Positions 12,748-21,717 of a stretch of DNA of 22,500 nt are shown here, one piece after another. The notes under the pieces were generated by a model. The model was not told the origin of the DNA, made no database searches, and was given only the letters and a program-made list of their open reading frames with translations. The stretch covers positions 1 through 22,500 of the IMG/VR virus record IMGVR_UViG_3300030406_000755; one strand, 5' to 3'. The stretch comes from a virus. The stretch's first letter is position 1. Every line of letters begins with the position of its first letter. Made by a program: the position numbers and the translations under genes.

Positions 12748-14873
12748 GTGTAATGAACCGCAAAATGTTCAATCGTAATGCTCGAAATAGATTGAGTAGT
12801 ATGGGCGGTATTGCTAGTTTTAGTAATGGTGGAGCAACTTCTATCTTACAAAATCCAACAGTAATTAATGCTTTAAATAGAAGAGGCATTCCTACTTCCA
12901 GTCTTGGAGTTATACAATCTCAATTACCTACAAATAATTTAAATAGATTTTTAAATCAAAATAGAACTAATACAACTTCTTTAACAAGAGTTGGTGGAAA
13001 TGCACCAAAGGTAACGCTAACTGGAGAACAAGTAAAACAAATAGCTAGAAATAGATTAAATCAATCAAAATTTCCCGAAGGCTTGGCAAGTTTTTTCACA
13101 CCAGAAAAAGCAACAAGTCCTGGTGGGTTTGTTGCAAGTTCTATAGGAAAGGGCATTGCAACAGGTGCTGATAAGACCGCTCAAGGCATCGCAAATCTTT
13201 TAAATATTTTTAAACCTTTTAGTGGAATGACACCAGGCGTTAGAAAAGAATTACAAGAGGGTGGCGGTAATATTGACTTAACTGGAGTTGATCAAACAAA
13301 AATACCTCGTGTGACAGATATAGAGGGTTATGAGAAATTTAAAAGACCGATAGGTATGATTCCTGGTACAATAACAAAAATCGTTCCAGAGGGTTCAAAA
13401 GGTCCAAAACCATTTCCAGAAACAAAACCAGATCAAGCTTTTGATATGACTACATTCGATGTAACACAATCAACAGATGCATTAGCTCAACAACTTGATG
13501 ATGAGAAAGCATTTGAAGGAACAGTAACAGGCATTGATAAAAAAGATGATAAAAAAGATGACAAAAAAACAGTTTCAAAGAAAGACGTATTAACTGCTAA
13601 AGAACAACTTGATGATGAGAAAGCATTTGAAGGAACTGTAGATCCACAAGCAAAAGATGCTATTCAAGTTGCTGATGTTATACAAAGAGGTAAACCAGAA
13701 GATCAACAGGCAGAACTAAGACAACTAATGCAAGAGTTTAAACAAAATGCACCAAAGTACAAAGGTGTAGATAGAGGTTTAGCAATTGCAAAAGTATTTT
13801 TTAGTATGGCAGCGGGTAAAGATCCAGATGCAATAACTAACATTGCAGAAGCACTAAAACAAGGTGCTGATGATGCTATTAAAGATAAAAAATCTAGGGA
13901 TGCTTTTGAAAGACAAGTAGATCTAGCAGCACTGCAATATGGTGTAGCTGAGATAGGTAAAAGAAGAGCACAAGATCGATTAGATCAAAGAACATTTACA
14001 GACTTTGTTGTTGGTAAAGGTGGCTTAACATTTAAAGGAGTTGCTTACGAAGAAGGTGATACCTTTAGATTTTCCACAAAAGATTATATGGATAATGGTG
14101 GTAAGCTACCTAAAAATATAATGGACAAAGCATTTGCATCGAAATATCAAGCAGCAATAGACGCTAAGAATAAATCGTTTAATGATTTACAAAAAGATTT
14201 GTTTAAGAAAAGATTTTTAACATCAGAGGCTCAACGAAAATATAAAAATGATTATGCAGATGCAGTCTCCAAGGCATCAAGTGCTGAAACTGCAGGTTCC
14301 TTACTTGAGTCTGTAATCATGAGAGCACCAGAGATAGTAGGCGGTTATTCATCTGCTAAACAGGTAGGTGCAAACTTTTTTGCTTTTTTTGGAGCAAAAG
14401 CACCAAAAGGTTACGATGCAAAACAAGTTGGAGTTAATGATTTAAGAGCAGCTTTACAAGATGTTGTTAAAGTTACATTAGGTTCCACTCAATCAGCTAA
14501 CTCAATATCTAACAGAGATGTTGAGTTTTTAATTCAAGGTTTTTTATCTGATGGTATTATTTCAAGAAATGAAAATGGTACATTTGATTTTTCATTAGCA
14601 GGCACAACACAAAAAGTATTTATTAATAGTTTGCAAAAAGGTTTAAGAGCAGTCAGAAAAGCACAAGCAGAAAATTTAAACGCAATGACTGCGATAGAAA
14701 ACGAATTAGTTGGTGCATATACTTTTACTGGTGGTGATCCAAGAAGACAAATTCTTGATCCAATAAGAAAAGGAGCTACTTTTACACCAGGGGGCACCTT
14801 AAAAAAAGGTCAAACAACAAAAACATTATCATTTAATGAAAAAGATAATTTATATTTTGTACCAAAGGCATAG
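12744..14873 (+). CDS. Large internal virion protein with a tandem Lys/Asp repeat
   Basis: This 709-residue protein starts MSVMNRKMFNRNARNRLSSMGGIASFSNGGA, an N-terminus I recall in marine phage virion proteins (a second Met at residue 4, 12753, is an alternative start). The 12-residue unit QLDDEKAFEGTV occurs at residues 250 and 288, separated by a Lys/Asp-rich linker (KKDDKKDDKK). The C-terminal half is helical with RDAFERQVDLAALQYGVAEIGKRRAQDRLDQR and KVTLGSTQSANSISNRDVEFLIQGFLSDG. It is probably an internal or ejection protein. It ends at TAG 14871-14873, and the next gene lies in the same frame after one codon (CTT). Confidence 0.6.
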   Translation: MSVMNRKMFNRNARNRLSSMGGIASFSNGGATSILQNPTVINALNRRGIPTSSLGVIQSQLPTNNLNRFLNQNRTNTTSLTRVGGNAPKVTLTGEQVKQIARNRLNQSKFPEGLASFFTPEKATSPGGFVASSIGKGIATGADKTAQGIANLLNIFKPFSGMTPGVRKELQEGGGNIDLTGVDQTKIPRVTDIEGYEKFKRPIGMIPGTITKIVPEGSKGPKPFPETKPDQAFDMTTFDVTQSTDALAQQLDDEKAFEGTVTGIDKKDDKKDDKKTVSKKDVLTAKEQLDDEKAFEGTVDPQAKDAIQVADVIQRGKPEDQQAELRQLMQEFKQNAPKYKGVDRGLAIAKVFFSMAAGKDPDAITNIAEALKQGADDAIKDKKSRDAFERQVDLAALQYGVAEIGKRRAQDRLDQRTFTDFVVGKGGLTFKGVAYEEGDTFRFSTKDYMDNGGKLPKNIMDKAFASKYQAAIDAKNKSFNDLQKDLFKKRFLTSEAQRKYKNDYADAVSKASSAETAGSLLESVIMRAPEIVGGYSSAKQVGANFFAFFGAKAPKGYDAKQVGVNDLRAALQDVVKVTLGSTQSANSISNRDVEFLIQGFLSDGIISRNENGTFDFSLAGTTQKVFINSLQKGLRAVRKAQAENLNAMTAIENELVGAYTFTGGDPRRQILDPIRKGATFTPGGTLKKGQTTKTLSFNEKDNLYFVPKA
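13489..13636 (+). repeat. 34-bp direct repeat, 114 bp apart, within the virion gene
   Basis: Positions 13489-13522 and 13603-13636 are identical. Similarity continues four more bases with one mismatch. The spacing is 38 codons, so the reading frame is kept. Confidence 0.85.
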
Positions 14874-14876
14874 CTT

Positions 14877-17800
14877 ATGGGTATAATAAATGTTCAAACT
14901 GATGATGGTATTAAAAGAGTTCAGATAGAAGGTGACAAGCCAACTGATGAAGAACAAGAGTTTATATTAAACACTTTTTTTTCAGAGCAACTACCAGAAT
15001 TTGACGCTTCTAAACCCTCAGTTGCAACTGGCACATCTTTGCCACAAATAAATTTAGCAACCGCTTCGGTCGAGGAAATAGAAGATTATAAAAGAAACCT
15101 TGAATTAGCGGGTGTTAACCCTACTACGATGCAACCTTTTCAAGAGGGCGAGACAAGTTCTTTAAAGTTACCAGGCGTTGATTATGATACTGGTGTACAA
15201 GATTTTAGTTTTAGAACTGCTTTTGGTAATCTTGAACTGCCATCCGAAAAGGAAGAATTTTTAAAAAGAAGAGTAGGAACTACTGGTTTTACTAAAGATC
15301 CTGGTGGCAGATTTATTCTAACGCAAGAGGGACGAGACAAGTTAAATTTAGGTATAGGTAAGCCATTGGCCATTGATGAAGAGGGTGCTTCGAGATACGA
15401 TGTAGCTGACTTTTTAGGAGCAAGTGGTATACCTTTGAGTGTTGGAATTGGTGCAGGTATAGCAATGTCTGGTTCTGCTTTTTTACCCGCTGCAGCAGTC
15501 GTAGGAACTTCAATGTTTTTAGGTAAACTTATTGACGAAGCATTTGAAACAAGTAGAGGGTTACAAAAACAAACATCAGACGAAATATTAAGAGATGCTG
15601 CATTAGAGGGAGCATTTGGTGTTTTTGGTGAGGGATTAGGTCGTGGTTTATCAAGAATATTTGGAAGATTGATAAAAGGCTCTGGTAGTGCTGAAGCTGA
15701 AATTGTTCGAGCAGAGGGTAGACAGTTTATACAACAAGGTTTTCAACCAACGTTAGAAGGTGCAGCACCAAATTTAAGACCTATCCTTGGCAGATTACAA
15801 GCGATCTATGAAGGCGTTTTTCCTAACACAAGAGCAGCATCTACAAACTTAAAACGAGTTATAGAAGAATTAGGTAAAATTAGGACAATTGATGATGCCT
15901 CTCTTGAAACATTAGAAACAACAATAAAAAAAGATATCAGTAAAATATATGATGATGTAGACGCAAAAGTTGTTGCACAACAAAGGGCATTAGATACAGA
16001 AATAGAAAATAGTATTAAGGGTATAATAGAGCCTTTAAGAAGAGGTGAAAAAATAAGTCAAAACGCTTTAGATGATTTACTGATGTCAAAAAAGAATTTT
16101 GATGAACAGTCAGATTTATTGTTTTCTGAGGCCAGTAAAAACTTTGGAACAAATAGTAGAGTTATTCCGATACAGGGTATCAAAGAGGCTTATGACTATT
16201 TAGTTAATCAATTACCAAGAAGAGAAGCATTAACAGATACCCAATTAAATGAACTTTTAAACAAGGGAATTGATGGTGCCATTGCAAGAGGCGGTAAAAT
16301 TCCAGATGTTGATCCCACTACGGGTAGAGTTATTGGACAAAAAAATTTATATGATAGAAAAAGTGTATTACCTTTTGCTAAAATATCTGTTGAAGAGGCA
16401 CAACTCATTAGAAAAATCATAAATAATTTACAATATGATGACAAATTAGCTACTGCATCAAGTGGAGGTGTGCTTAAAAATTTAAAGTCATCTGTTGAAA
16501 AAGCTTTTGATGAAGCGGAAGATACTTTAGCGTTTATAACAAGTTCAATAAATCCAGAACAGGCAGTTGGACAACAAGCCTTGAGATCTTTATCAGATGC
16601 ACAAAATCAAAGAATAGGAAGCTTACTTAGACAAGGTGGTTTTGAATTTGGTAAAACATTTAGAGAGGGTTCTACTTTAGGTGCCGACACACTTGCCATC
16701 ACAGTAGATGATCTGAGACAGATAACAAAAGGACTAACAGATTTAAGAAGGGCAAGAGAGTTTTACTCAAAAGGTATAAATCGTTATGATGATGTAATTG
16801 TTGAAAAGATTTATGCTGAATCAAAAAATGCTTCATTAAAACTTGATCCAACAAATTATCTTGATCTTATCGTAAAAAATAATAAACCAAATGCGTTAAG
16901 AAGATTTTTATTTGCGGTAAAAGGCACGCCACAATTTAAAAATTTCGATGCGGGCAAACAATTTTTGTCTAAACAAAAAATACAATTTGCAGGACGAACT
17001 TTTTCTATAGAGGAAGCCGAGAGGTTATTACCGCAATTTGCACCAGGCAAACAAAAAACTAATTTAATTAACAGAATCAACAATGCTAAACAGAAAGCCG
17101 AGTCGTTAACTACTCGTGTTGGAGCAGAGCAATCTGATGCTATGAGACAATCCTTGGCACGAGCTTGGTTTGAAAGAGAACTGTCGAATCCTATGAATAA
17201 AACCAAATTAAAAGGTGTTGATGTTTTAAGTGGCACAAAGATAGCAGACCAAATTGATGCATTGGGTTCTACTGCCGATGAACTCTTCAAGGGATATTCT
17301 GGTCAAGTTAAAAATTTAGCAAAACTTTTGCGACAAACAGGCACAGAGGGTTTTGATGAACAAGTCTTAGCACAATTTGCAACAAGTGATATGCCTTCTT
17401 TAATACGAGGACTTCAACAAGCCGTTAAAACACAAGCCGAATTTAAAGGTGATGCTTTTTTAAATAGTCTTAGAGCGAGTGATGCAGAGGGAATAGTAGA
17501 TCAATTATTTAAAAGACAAAATAGTTTAAAAGTTAAACAGTTCGTTAATGGTAGTCTAAAAGTGAATAATATACCAATAAGAGATTTTGGATCTAGAACA
17601 ATGCCAGATGGAACAATTACTCAAGTTTTTAATCCACAATTAGTTGATAAAGTACGAACTGCTGCACTTTCAAAAATTTTAAGAAGTATTGGTGATATAG
17701 ACTCACCTGCTTTTAAAGATGCTTTTTTATCTGGTCGATTAGGTAAAAGATTTGAAACTGCTTTAAATTCTTATGGAGTTGATACACTTGATGCAATGTT

Positions 17801-18296
17801 AGGAAAAGAGACTACAGAGGGTTTATATAAATTAGCAAACAATATGATACGAGTATCTAATCAACCACTAGCGGGTCGAGGCGGATTGTCTGCACCAAAT
17901 ATAGCTATTGGTTTAGGCATTGGTGCTATGCTTTTAAATCCATTAGCTACTTTACCTGTTGCGGCTTTTTACCTTACCATGTCAAGTATGTTAAGAAATC
18001 CAACAGTTTTAAAAGTGTTGCTTGCAAGTAGGCAACCAGGAGCAGATAAATTAGGGCAAGCCTTTCAAATTGTAAATACTGCGGTTGCTCAAACAGGACA
18101 AGAGGTGGTAAGAAGTGATGAGGGATTGTTAAAGATACCACCAGAAATATCACAACCTGTTCAAAAAGCTATTACAGATATTAGTAAAATACAAATACCT
18201 AACATAAAACCACCCGCTAACGTAGGATCTGCAGGTGGTGTAAATCCAATCTTGGTACCAAATCCTGTAACCAGAGCAACAGTAGGAAGTCAGTAA
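14877..18296 (+). CDS. Giant internal virion/ejection protein
   Basis: This 1139-residue protein is the largest in the window. It starts MGIINVQTDDGIKRVQIEGDKPTDEEQEFI, an N-terminal pattern (a short beta segment followed by GD.P...E) common at the start of phage ejection proteins. Residues about 179-218 are hydrophobic and Gly/Ala-rich, and residues about 1003-1040 again (IAIGLGIGAMLLNPLATLPVAAFYL), both suited to membrane insertion. The rest is mostly helical with many charged residues. No peptidase or lytic motif is recognised, though I could not exclude one. AAGG lies about 8 nt upstream. It ends on a TAATG overlap with the endolysin gene. Confidence 0.6.
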   Translation: MGIINVQTDDGIKRVQIEGDKPTDEEQEFILNTFFSEQLPEFDASKPSVATGTSLPQINLATASVEEIEDYKRNLELAGVNPTTMQPFQEGETSSLKLPGVDYDTGVQDFSFRTAFGNLELPSEKEEFLKRRVGTTGFTKDPGGRFILTQEGRDKLNLGIGKPLAIDEEGASRYDVADFLGASGIPLSVGIGAGIAMSGSAFLPAAAVVGTSMFLGKLIDEAFETSRGLQKQTSDEILRDAALEGAFGVFGEGLGRGLSRIFGRLIKGSGSAEAEIVRAEGRQFIQQGFQPTLEGAAPNLRPILGRLQAIYEGVFPNTRAASTNLKRVIEELGKIRTIDDASLETLETTIKKDISKIYDDVDAKVVAQQRALDTEIENSIKGIIEPLRRGEKISQNALDDLLMSKKNFDEQSDLLFSEASKNFGTNSRVIPIQGIKEAYDYLVNQLPRREALTDTQLNELLNKGIDGAIARGGKIPDVDPTTGRVIGQKNLYDRKSVLPFAKISVEEAQLIRKIINNLQYDDKLATASSGGVLKNLKSSVEKAFDEAEDTLAFITSSINPEQAVGQQALRSLSDAQNQRIGSLLRQGGFEFGKTFREGSTLGADTLAITVDDLRQITKGLTDLRRAREFYSKGINRYDDVIVEKIYAESKNASLKLDPTNYLDLIVKNNKPNALRRFLFAVKGTPQFKNFDAGKQFLSKQKIQFAGRTFSIEEAERLLPQFAPGKQKTNLINRINNAKQKAESLTTRVGAEQSDAMRQSLARAWFERELSNPMNKTKLKGVDVLSGTKIADQIDALGSTADELFKGYSGQVKNLAKLLRQTGTEGFDEQVLAQFATSDMPSLIRGLQQAVKTQAEFKGDAFLNSLRASDAEGIVDQLFKRQNSLKVKQFVNGSLKVNNIPIRDFGSRTMPDGTITQVFNPQLVDKVRTAALSKILRSIGDIDSPAFKDAFLSGRLGKRFETALNSYGVDTLDAMLGKETTEGLYKLANNMIRVSNQPLAGRGGLSAPNIAIGLGIGAMLLNPLATLPVAAFYLTMSSMLRNPTVLKVLLASRQPGADKLGQAFQIVNTAVAQTGQEVVRSDEGLLKIPPEISQPVQKAITDISKIQIPNIKPPANVGSAGGVNPILVPNPVTRATVGSQ

Positions 18297-18742
18297 TGAA
18301 TATAGAACAATTAAGAGAAGAACTAAAAATCGATGAGGGCGTGAAGTATGAAATCTATCTCGACCACCTTGGTTTGCCTACCTGCGGAATTGGGCACCTC
18401 ATCCAAAGTACAGATCCAGAGCATGGTCTCGAGGTTGGCACAAAGGTAGATGAAGAGCGTGTCAATGAATTGTTTGACCAGGATGTAGAAGTAACAACAA
18501 ATGAGTGTCGGTTGTTATATAATAATTTTGATGATCTACCAGAAGAAGTACAAAGAATCATAGCCAATATGATGTTTAATATGGGTCGGCCTCGTTTATC
18601 TCGCTTTCACAAGATGAAGCAAGCCGTTGACTCTGGCAACTGGTCTGAGGCTGCCGCTCAAATGAAAGATTCGAGATGGTATAACCAAGTAACCAACAGA
18701 GCACAACGACTCGTAGATCGTATGCAAAATGTTACAACCTAA
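18296..18742 (+). CDS. T4-type lysozyme endolysin (GH24)
   Basis: This 148-residue enzyme would cut peptidoglycan at lysis. The N-terminus aligns with T4 lysozyme: IDEGVKYEIYLDHLGLPTCGIGHL, with Glu14, Asp23 and Thr29 in the place of the T4 triad (Glu11, Asp20, Thr26), all present. The later FNMGRPRLSRFHKMKQAV and SRWYNQVTNRAQRL segments also fit the family. There is no signal peptide or membrane segment, so a holin is required for export, and none is visible next to it. The AGGA site and a TAATG overlap set the start. The stop overlaps the stop of the polymerase gene on the other strand. It appears richer in G+C than the gene before it (by eye). Confidence 0.92.
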   Translation: MNIEQLREELKIDEGVKYEIYLDHLGLPTCGIGHLIQSTDPEHGLEVGTKVDEERVNELFDQDVEVTTNECRLLYNNFDDLPEEVQRIIANMMFNMGRPRLSRFHKMKQAVDSGNWSEAAAQMKDSRWYNQVTNRAQRLVDRMQNVTT

Positions 18743-20628
18743 CCAACTTCTCCCCAGTCTTTACCGAGTTCTTGATCAACCTTACTTGGTATTTTTAGTG
18801 GTAATCCTTGTTCCATAATCTCTGTAATTTTATCTGCTTGTTTCTGTGAACCGACACTAAAACAAAGTTCATCATGCACTGTTAGCAGTGGCACTAATCC
18901 TTCGTTAAAACAATCCACCATGGCTTTCTTGGTCTGATCTGCTGCACTGCCTTGGATTAATCTATTTAGTGCCTTGTATGTAAAGGCTCGTCTAATCCCT
19001 GGTCCGTATTCTTTTTCTGCATCCTCACGTTTCATAGGCTGATTATAACCAAATGTTTTTGGCTCCCACATGTCAAAGCGACACATCCGACCTAGCACAG
19101 TTCTAATCTTGCCATGTTTCTGTGCCTTATTCATGACACGATCTGCAAGTTCTTTTACAAATGGAACTTTACGATGATAGGTTTGTAACAACTCATTGGC
19201 ATCATCAAGTTTGATATCAAGTGTGTCTGCAAGTTTTTGTTTACCCATACCATACATAATTCCTAGATTAACTGTCTTAGCCTCTTTACGAGTGATGTTT
19301 GCCATGTCTGCCATCATCTGATGAAAGTCCACATCTTCTGTCTGATACTTTTCTACAATATCATTGAGTATTTCACTGCCTTGATTGACGACACTACAGT
19401 AATGCACAAGTAACCTTGGCTCTTGACTACTGTAATCAAAACTGCCCCACTGCTCTCCATCTTCTGGAATAAATAAACCACGAATCATTTTCTTAATCTC
19501 TGGATCCCGTGATGGTATCTGCTGAAGATTTGGATTGGATGAGCTAAACCTACCTGTAACTGTACCACCATCATCGTTACGAAGCTGATGTAACTCACAA
19601 TGTATTCTGCCTTTGTAACTATGTTTTAGTATGCTATCAATAAATGTATTGTGTGCCTTATCAAGTTCTCGAAGTCTTAACACCTTCGATGCAATAGCAT
19701 GTGGACATCCTTGTAACCACGCCTTGGTAAAAGAGGGTTGCTCACTCTTACCTGTTCTTTCGTAGTGTATATTAAAATGATCAAATACCTTGGCAACACT
19801 TGTTGATACCCATGGCTCTATATCTATGTTGGTATCATCCTTAATTTCTTTCATTACTTGTTTCTTCATTTGCAAAAGTTTTGTTTTAGTTTGCTCTGCT
19901 TTGTCTAAATCAACTCTGACACCTTTTTGCCTCATTTCAAGAACAAGAGGTATAAGTGCAGTTTCTAACTCAAATATACTTGTAAGTTCTTGTTGTCTTA
20001 TCTCTTGCTCAAATCTATTCCATAATTCTAATGTAAGAGATGCATCTTGTTCTGCATATGTGCCAACAAATCGTGAAGGTAGTTTCCACATCTCTTTCTT
20101 TGGATCAAGTCCAAAATCTTTAGCTGCCGCATTGAGTATTTTTTCATTCTTACGTTTGCCTAAATAATCACGGCCAAGTGCATTAAGTGCATAGCTAAAT
20201 CTATTTTCATTTATAAGTGGTGCAGCAATCATGGTATCTATTATTTTACCTTTAACTTCTACGTTTGCCCATCTCAGCCACCCCGCATCATACATAGCAT
20301 TGTGCATTATCTTCGGAATATGTGGTGTGTTTAGTTGCTTTCTTAGCCATGAAAAAACTTTTTCTTCTGGTATGTTACCACCACCCTCATGTCTAAAAGG
20401 ATAGTAACCTACAAAGTCTCCCGCCGCTATGGCAACGCCTACAATAAATCCATCATTACGTGTCCACCCTGGACCAAGTTCTAATAAATTTGGATCAGAT
20501 GTTTCTAAATCAATCGCTATGTATTTAGAATCTGTTAAGTCTGGAAACGACTGAGGCACAGTCCATTCTTGCTCAAGACTGCTCATCTCCATACGTTCTA
20601 AAAAACTTATTGTGTTTTTATCTTTCAT
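18739..20628 (-). CDS. polA: Family A DNA polymerase with 3'-5' exonuclease
   Basis: This 629-residue replicative polymerase starts, as I choose it, at ATG 20628, where TAATG couples it to the preceding gene; a GTG at 20640 would add four residues. The 3'-5' exonuclease shows DLET (Asp40, Glu42), HNAMYD (Asn110, Asp114) and YAEQD (Tyr191, Asp195). Polymerase motif A is FDYSSQEPR (Asp398). Motif B is RKEAKTVNLGIMYG (Arg447, Lys451, Tyr459). Motif C is VHDE (His585-Glu587). All catalytic residues are present. The residue equivalent to E. coli Phe762 is Leu455. The C-terminus LGKDWGEVG is typical of phage PolA. There is no 5'-3' exonuclease domain. It ends in TAG. Confidence 0.95.
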   Translation of the reverse strand: MKDKNTISFLERMEMSSLEQEWTVPQSFPDLTDSKYIAIDLETSDPNLLELGPGWTRNDGFIVGVAIAAGDFVGYYPFRHEGGGNIPEEKVFSWLRKQLNTPHIPKIMHNAMYDAGWLRWANVEVKGKIIDTMIAAPLINENRFSYALNALGRDYLGKRKNEKILNAAAKDFGLDPKKEMWKLPSRFVGTYAEQDASLTLELWNRFEQEIRQQELTSIFELETALIPLVLEMRQKGVRVDLDKAEQTKTKLLQMKKQVMKEIKDDTNIDIEPWVSTSVAKVFDHFNIHYERTGKSEQPSFTKAWLQGCPHAIASKVLRLRELDKAHNTFIDSILKHSYKGRIHCELHQLRNDDGGTVTGRFSSSNPNLQQIPSRDPEIKKMIRGLFIPEDGEQWGSFDYSSQEPRLLVHYCSVVNQGSEILNDIVEKYQTEDVDFHQMMADMANITRKEAKTVNLGIMYGMGKQKLADTLDIKLDDANELLQTYHRKVPFVKELADRVMNKAQKHGKIRTVLGRMCRFDMWEPKTFGYNQPMKREDAEKEYGPGIRRAFTYKALNRLIQGSAADQTKKAMVDCFNEGLVPLLTVHDELCFSVGSQKQADKITEIMEQGLPLKIPSKVDQELGKDWGEVG

Positions 20629-21461
20629 TACATTCCACACATACCATCACATTCATCAAGAAACGATAGTTGCCCTTTCTCTTCTATTGTTTGTAAATCT
20701 GCTTCGTCTAAGGGAACTAATGAACGATGAACAAACTGCTCTCTTCCTTTGTCTGTGCCCGTAGTTCTAATCTTTTTGTCTACTGCTACTGCATCTGCCC
20801 AACCTTTTGGATCATTATCTCTTAAATGTCTCCACTCATTATTATTTTTGTATGGGCAAAATGTACAGGCTGATCTTGGTAAATACTTCTCGGGATAGTG
20901 CTTTGCAAACCAATTTTGACAATCGTATCTTTTCATACCTAGTTCTATGAGTGGCCATCTGTTGTATAACCATTTATCTCGAGACTCTTTGACACGTTGC
21001 AGTTCGTCTGTGCTAATACCAATCCATTGCTCAAGTATGACACCTTGCTTGACTTTGTGATTTTTCTTTACACCAAGTAATTGTCTAAACTTCTTTTGTA
21101 TAGGTTCTATTTTAAATTGCGTTGTACATTGTCTACGACCAAACCCATCTTTGACATGAAAAGGCACAACACAATAATTTTTGTTTGTACCTCTAATGTT
21201 GATGCCCTCTGTAATACTTCTTCGTAAGTCACCCGCAGTTGTCTGATATATAGGAAATGATAGTTGTGTTTCTAACCATGCCAAGTGTGTATAAACTTCA
21301 TCTGGTTCTGCCTGTGTATCTGCAAATACTGCACAATCTGGCTTGGGTGTAATCTCACCACGTTCAGCCATAAGAGCAACGACAGAAGATTGAACTCCCG
21401 CTCCTAGACTAATAACCCTCATTGTTGGGTTAGGATGTGGTTTGAATATACTACTTATCAT
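20628..21461 (-). CDS. PAPS-reductase-family PP-loop protein with cysteine clusters
   Basis: This 277-residue protein has an SLGAGVQSS PP-loop near residues 18-26, DTQAEPDEVY (48-57) and WIGISTDE (146-153), typical of the adenine-nucleotide alpha hydrolase/PAPS reductase superfamily. Conserved cysteines are Cys112 (RRQCT), Cys199 and Cys202 (ACTFC), and Cys271 and Cys275 (ECDGMC). The first three could form an Fe-S or zinc site. This is a common phage protein usually labelled 'PAPS reductase', though its real substrate is unknown; a role in nucleic-acid sulfur or base modification is possible. Family members usually start at MRVISLG, which here is ATG 21422; I kept 21461 because it overlaps the previous gene by 11 nt. 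The end overlaps the polA start. Confidence 0.8.
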   Translation of the reverse strand: MISSIFKPHPNPTMRVISLGAGVQSSVVALMAERGEITPKPDCAVFADTQAEPDEVYTHLAWLETQLSFPIYQTTAGDLRRSITEGINIRGTNKNYCVVPFHVKDGFGRRQCTTQFKIEPIQKKFRQLLGVKKNHKVKQGVILEQWIGISTDELQRVKESRDKWLYNRWPLIELGMKRYDCQNWFAKHYPEKYLPRSACTFCPYKNNNEWRHLRDNDPKGWADAVAVDKKIRTTGTDKGREQFVHRSLVPLDEADLQTIEEKGQLSFLDECDGMCGM

Positions 21462-21717
21462 CCTTTTCTTCTGCTCCTAATGCTCCGTATCCACAGATAT
21501 CGATCCACGAATCTTCATGATCTGGTGTATTTATAAGTCTAGATATCTTAACTGCAACCATAGCTAAATATACCATAGGCACTGTAACTTTCACACCAAA
21601 GATGACACTCCACATATTGGCTATTCGTTGATGATTTAGACGAGCATCTCCATAAACACTTGCTCTTTTTTCACTTACTAAACCCTCTGCTGTTTTTAAT
21701 GCTTTATCTCTTTTCAT
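21451..21717 (-). CDS. DUF6378-like small phage protein
   Basis: This 88-residue protein has the pattern ASVYGDARLNHQRIANMWSVIFGV..TVPMVYLAMVAVKISRLINTPDHEDSWIDICGYGALG. It matches the DUF6378-type phage proteins I recall, which read YGD...NH..IA..W, then a KI.R helix, then a DS..D..GY.A motif. It is a compact helical protein without Cys clusters; the fold resembles MazG-like helical proteins but the key Glu motifs are not clear. GGAG lies 9 nt before the ATG. The 5' end overlaps a hidden 53-codon ORF by 14 nt and the 3' end overlaps the PP-loop gene. It may act in nucleotide metabolism, by position only. Confidence 0.75.
   Translation of the reverse strand: MKRDKALKTAEGLVSEKRASVYGDARLNHQRIANMWSVIFGVKVTVPMVYLAMVAVKISRLINTPDHEDSWIDICGYGALGAEEKDDK

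Noticed and set aside
8519-14873. Genome-wide reassignment of TAG to an amino acid
   Set aside because: PolA and the DUF6378-like gene end at TAG where their families end, and TAG is not scattered in conserved domains, so only local readthrough remains plausible.
16856-17290. 144-codon minus-strand ORF opposite the giant virion gene
   Set aside because: It is antisense to a long, well-formed ORF, has no ribosome-binding site or recognisable motif, and looks like a shadow of AT-rich codon use.
20628-20640. GTG start of polA at 20640
   Set aside because: The ATG at 20628 gives the TAATG overlap used elsewhere; the extra four residues add no conserved sequence.
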